DNA of 7,414 nucleotides from DATIXD01 sp035518875. Lineage in GTDB: Bacteria; Pseudomonadota; Gammaproteobacteria; Methylococcales; Methylococcaceae. Positions 7,026 to 7,414 of the stretch are shown here, in pieces. Position numbers and translations under genes: made by a program. The notes under the pieces were generated by a model. It saw nothing but the letters and a program-made list of their open reading frames with translations, ran no database searches and was not told where the DNA came from. Where the stretch lies: the NCBI GenBank assembly GCA_035518875.1, contig DATIXD010000068.1, forward strand, positions 1-7,414. Reading direction: 5' to 3'. Position 1 is the first letter of the stretch; each line of letters opens with the position of its first letter.

Positions 7026-7230
7026 TGGAAATGGGCTGCAGATTCTTCCAAGGCGATGAGGCGGCTGGCATGCCCGGTTAAACATTGCTGACAACCGTCT
7101 GCTCATCGATCACGGTGCTCGAAAACACCTCGCCGGTCTTCATGTCGAAATCGGCCGCAGGGACAGGAGACGAGTAGATCCATGGTTTGCAACATATACC
7201 TTTCGTACCGATTAAGGATGAAATTGAAGC

Positions 7231-7414
7231 ATGAGTGACAAAAATACAGAGATCTATGTGAGCGTGGACATTGAAGCGGACGGCCCAATTCCAGGCCCCC
7301 ATTCCATGTTGAGCCTCGGTGCTGTCGCTTATACGGCGGATGGGTGCTGCCTTGGAGAGTATACGGCCAACCTGGAAACCCTACCGGAAGCCGAGCCGCA
7401 TCCGAGCATGGCGG
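7231..7414 (+). CDS. DEDDh 3'-5' exonuclease family protein, 3' end outside the window
   Basis: Only the first 61 codons are present, running open to the right edge. The start MSDKNTEIYVSVDIEADGPI contains the Exo I motif, with metal-binding Asp13 and Glu15 in DIEADG. It is followed by PGPHSMLSLGAVAY and a strand-turn-strand segment (GCCLGEYTANLETL), typical of RNase T/DnaQ-like exonuclease folds. Exo II and Exo III lie beyond the window, so completeness cannot be judged. The likely role is a cytoplasmic RNA or DNA 3'-5' exonuclease. AAGGA at 7214-7218 is a plausible though distant (12-nt) ribosome binding site; no better start is seen. Confidence 0.8.
   Translation, partial: MSDKNTEIYVSVDIEADGPIPGPHSMLSLGAVAYTADGCCLGEYTANLETLPEAEPHPSMA

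Noticed and set aside
7218..7238. Six-codon leader peptide (MKLKHE) overlapping the exonuclease start
   Set aside because: It is too short to separate from chance, and no attenuator-like structure was seen.

Overview
The window is GC-rich bacterial DNA with proteobacterial-type genes: a SUMF1/formylglycine-generating-enzyme-like domain, a YhaN-like SMC-type ATPase, two lipoprotein signals and an IS5-family IS903-group element. A gammaproteobacterium is the best guess, but no marker gene fixes the taxon. It reads as an accessory or remodelled region: genes lie in mixed orientation with about 100-290 bp gaps, there is no obvious operon, one gene is truncated, one insertion sequence is decayed, and one gene appears to be a fusion.

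Left part (1-2901). The 3' end of a SUMF1-domain gene enters from the left edge. After a 261-bp gap comes a decayed IS903-like element of about 1.1 kb (1080-2191). Its 18-bp terminal inverted repeats match at 17 of 18 positions, and its minus-strand transposase gene is broken by an in-frame stop and a frameshift. Its right end abuts the C-terminal part of a YhaN-like ATPase gene, which has lost its 5' portion and also carries a frameshift. The sequence left of the element does not look like the missing part of that gene and there is no clear target duplication, so a deletion or IS-IS recombination probably happened here.

Middle part (2902-5364). A long plus-strand gene encodes a predicted lipoprotein of unknown function. 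Its first ~75 codons look like a small membrane-protein/zinc-ribbon family fragment with much lower GC3 (28/60 codons), joined in frame to a lipoprotein signal and a GC3-rich body (44/60 in the next 60 codons). This is the least explained gene of the window.

Right part (5586-7414). A minus-strand C39-like cysteine-peptidase lipoprotein gene and a plus-strand isochorismatase-family hydrolase gene are divergently arranged across a 105-bp spacer. The 5' end of a DEDDh 3'-5' exonuclease gene runs off the right edge.

I found no tRNA, rRNA, CRISPR array, reverse transcriptase or recognisable defence operon. The window does not by itself show a new multi-gene system. The best leads are the orphan lipoprotein with its hybrid start, the SUMF1 domain lacking the active-site cysteines, and the rearrangement scar at the IS.
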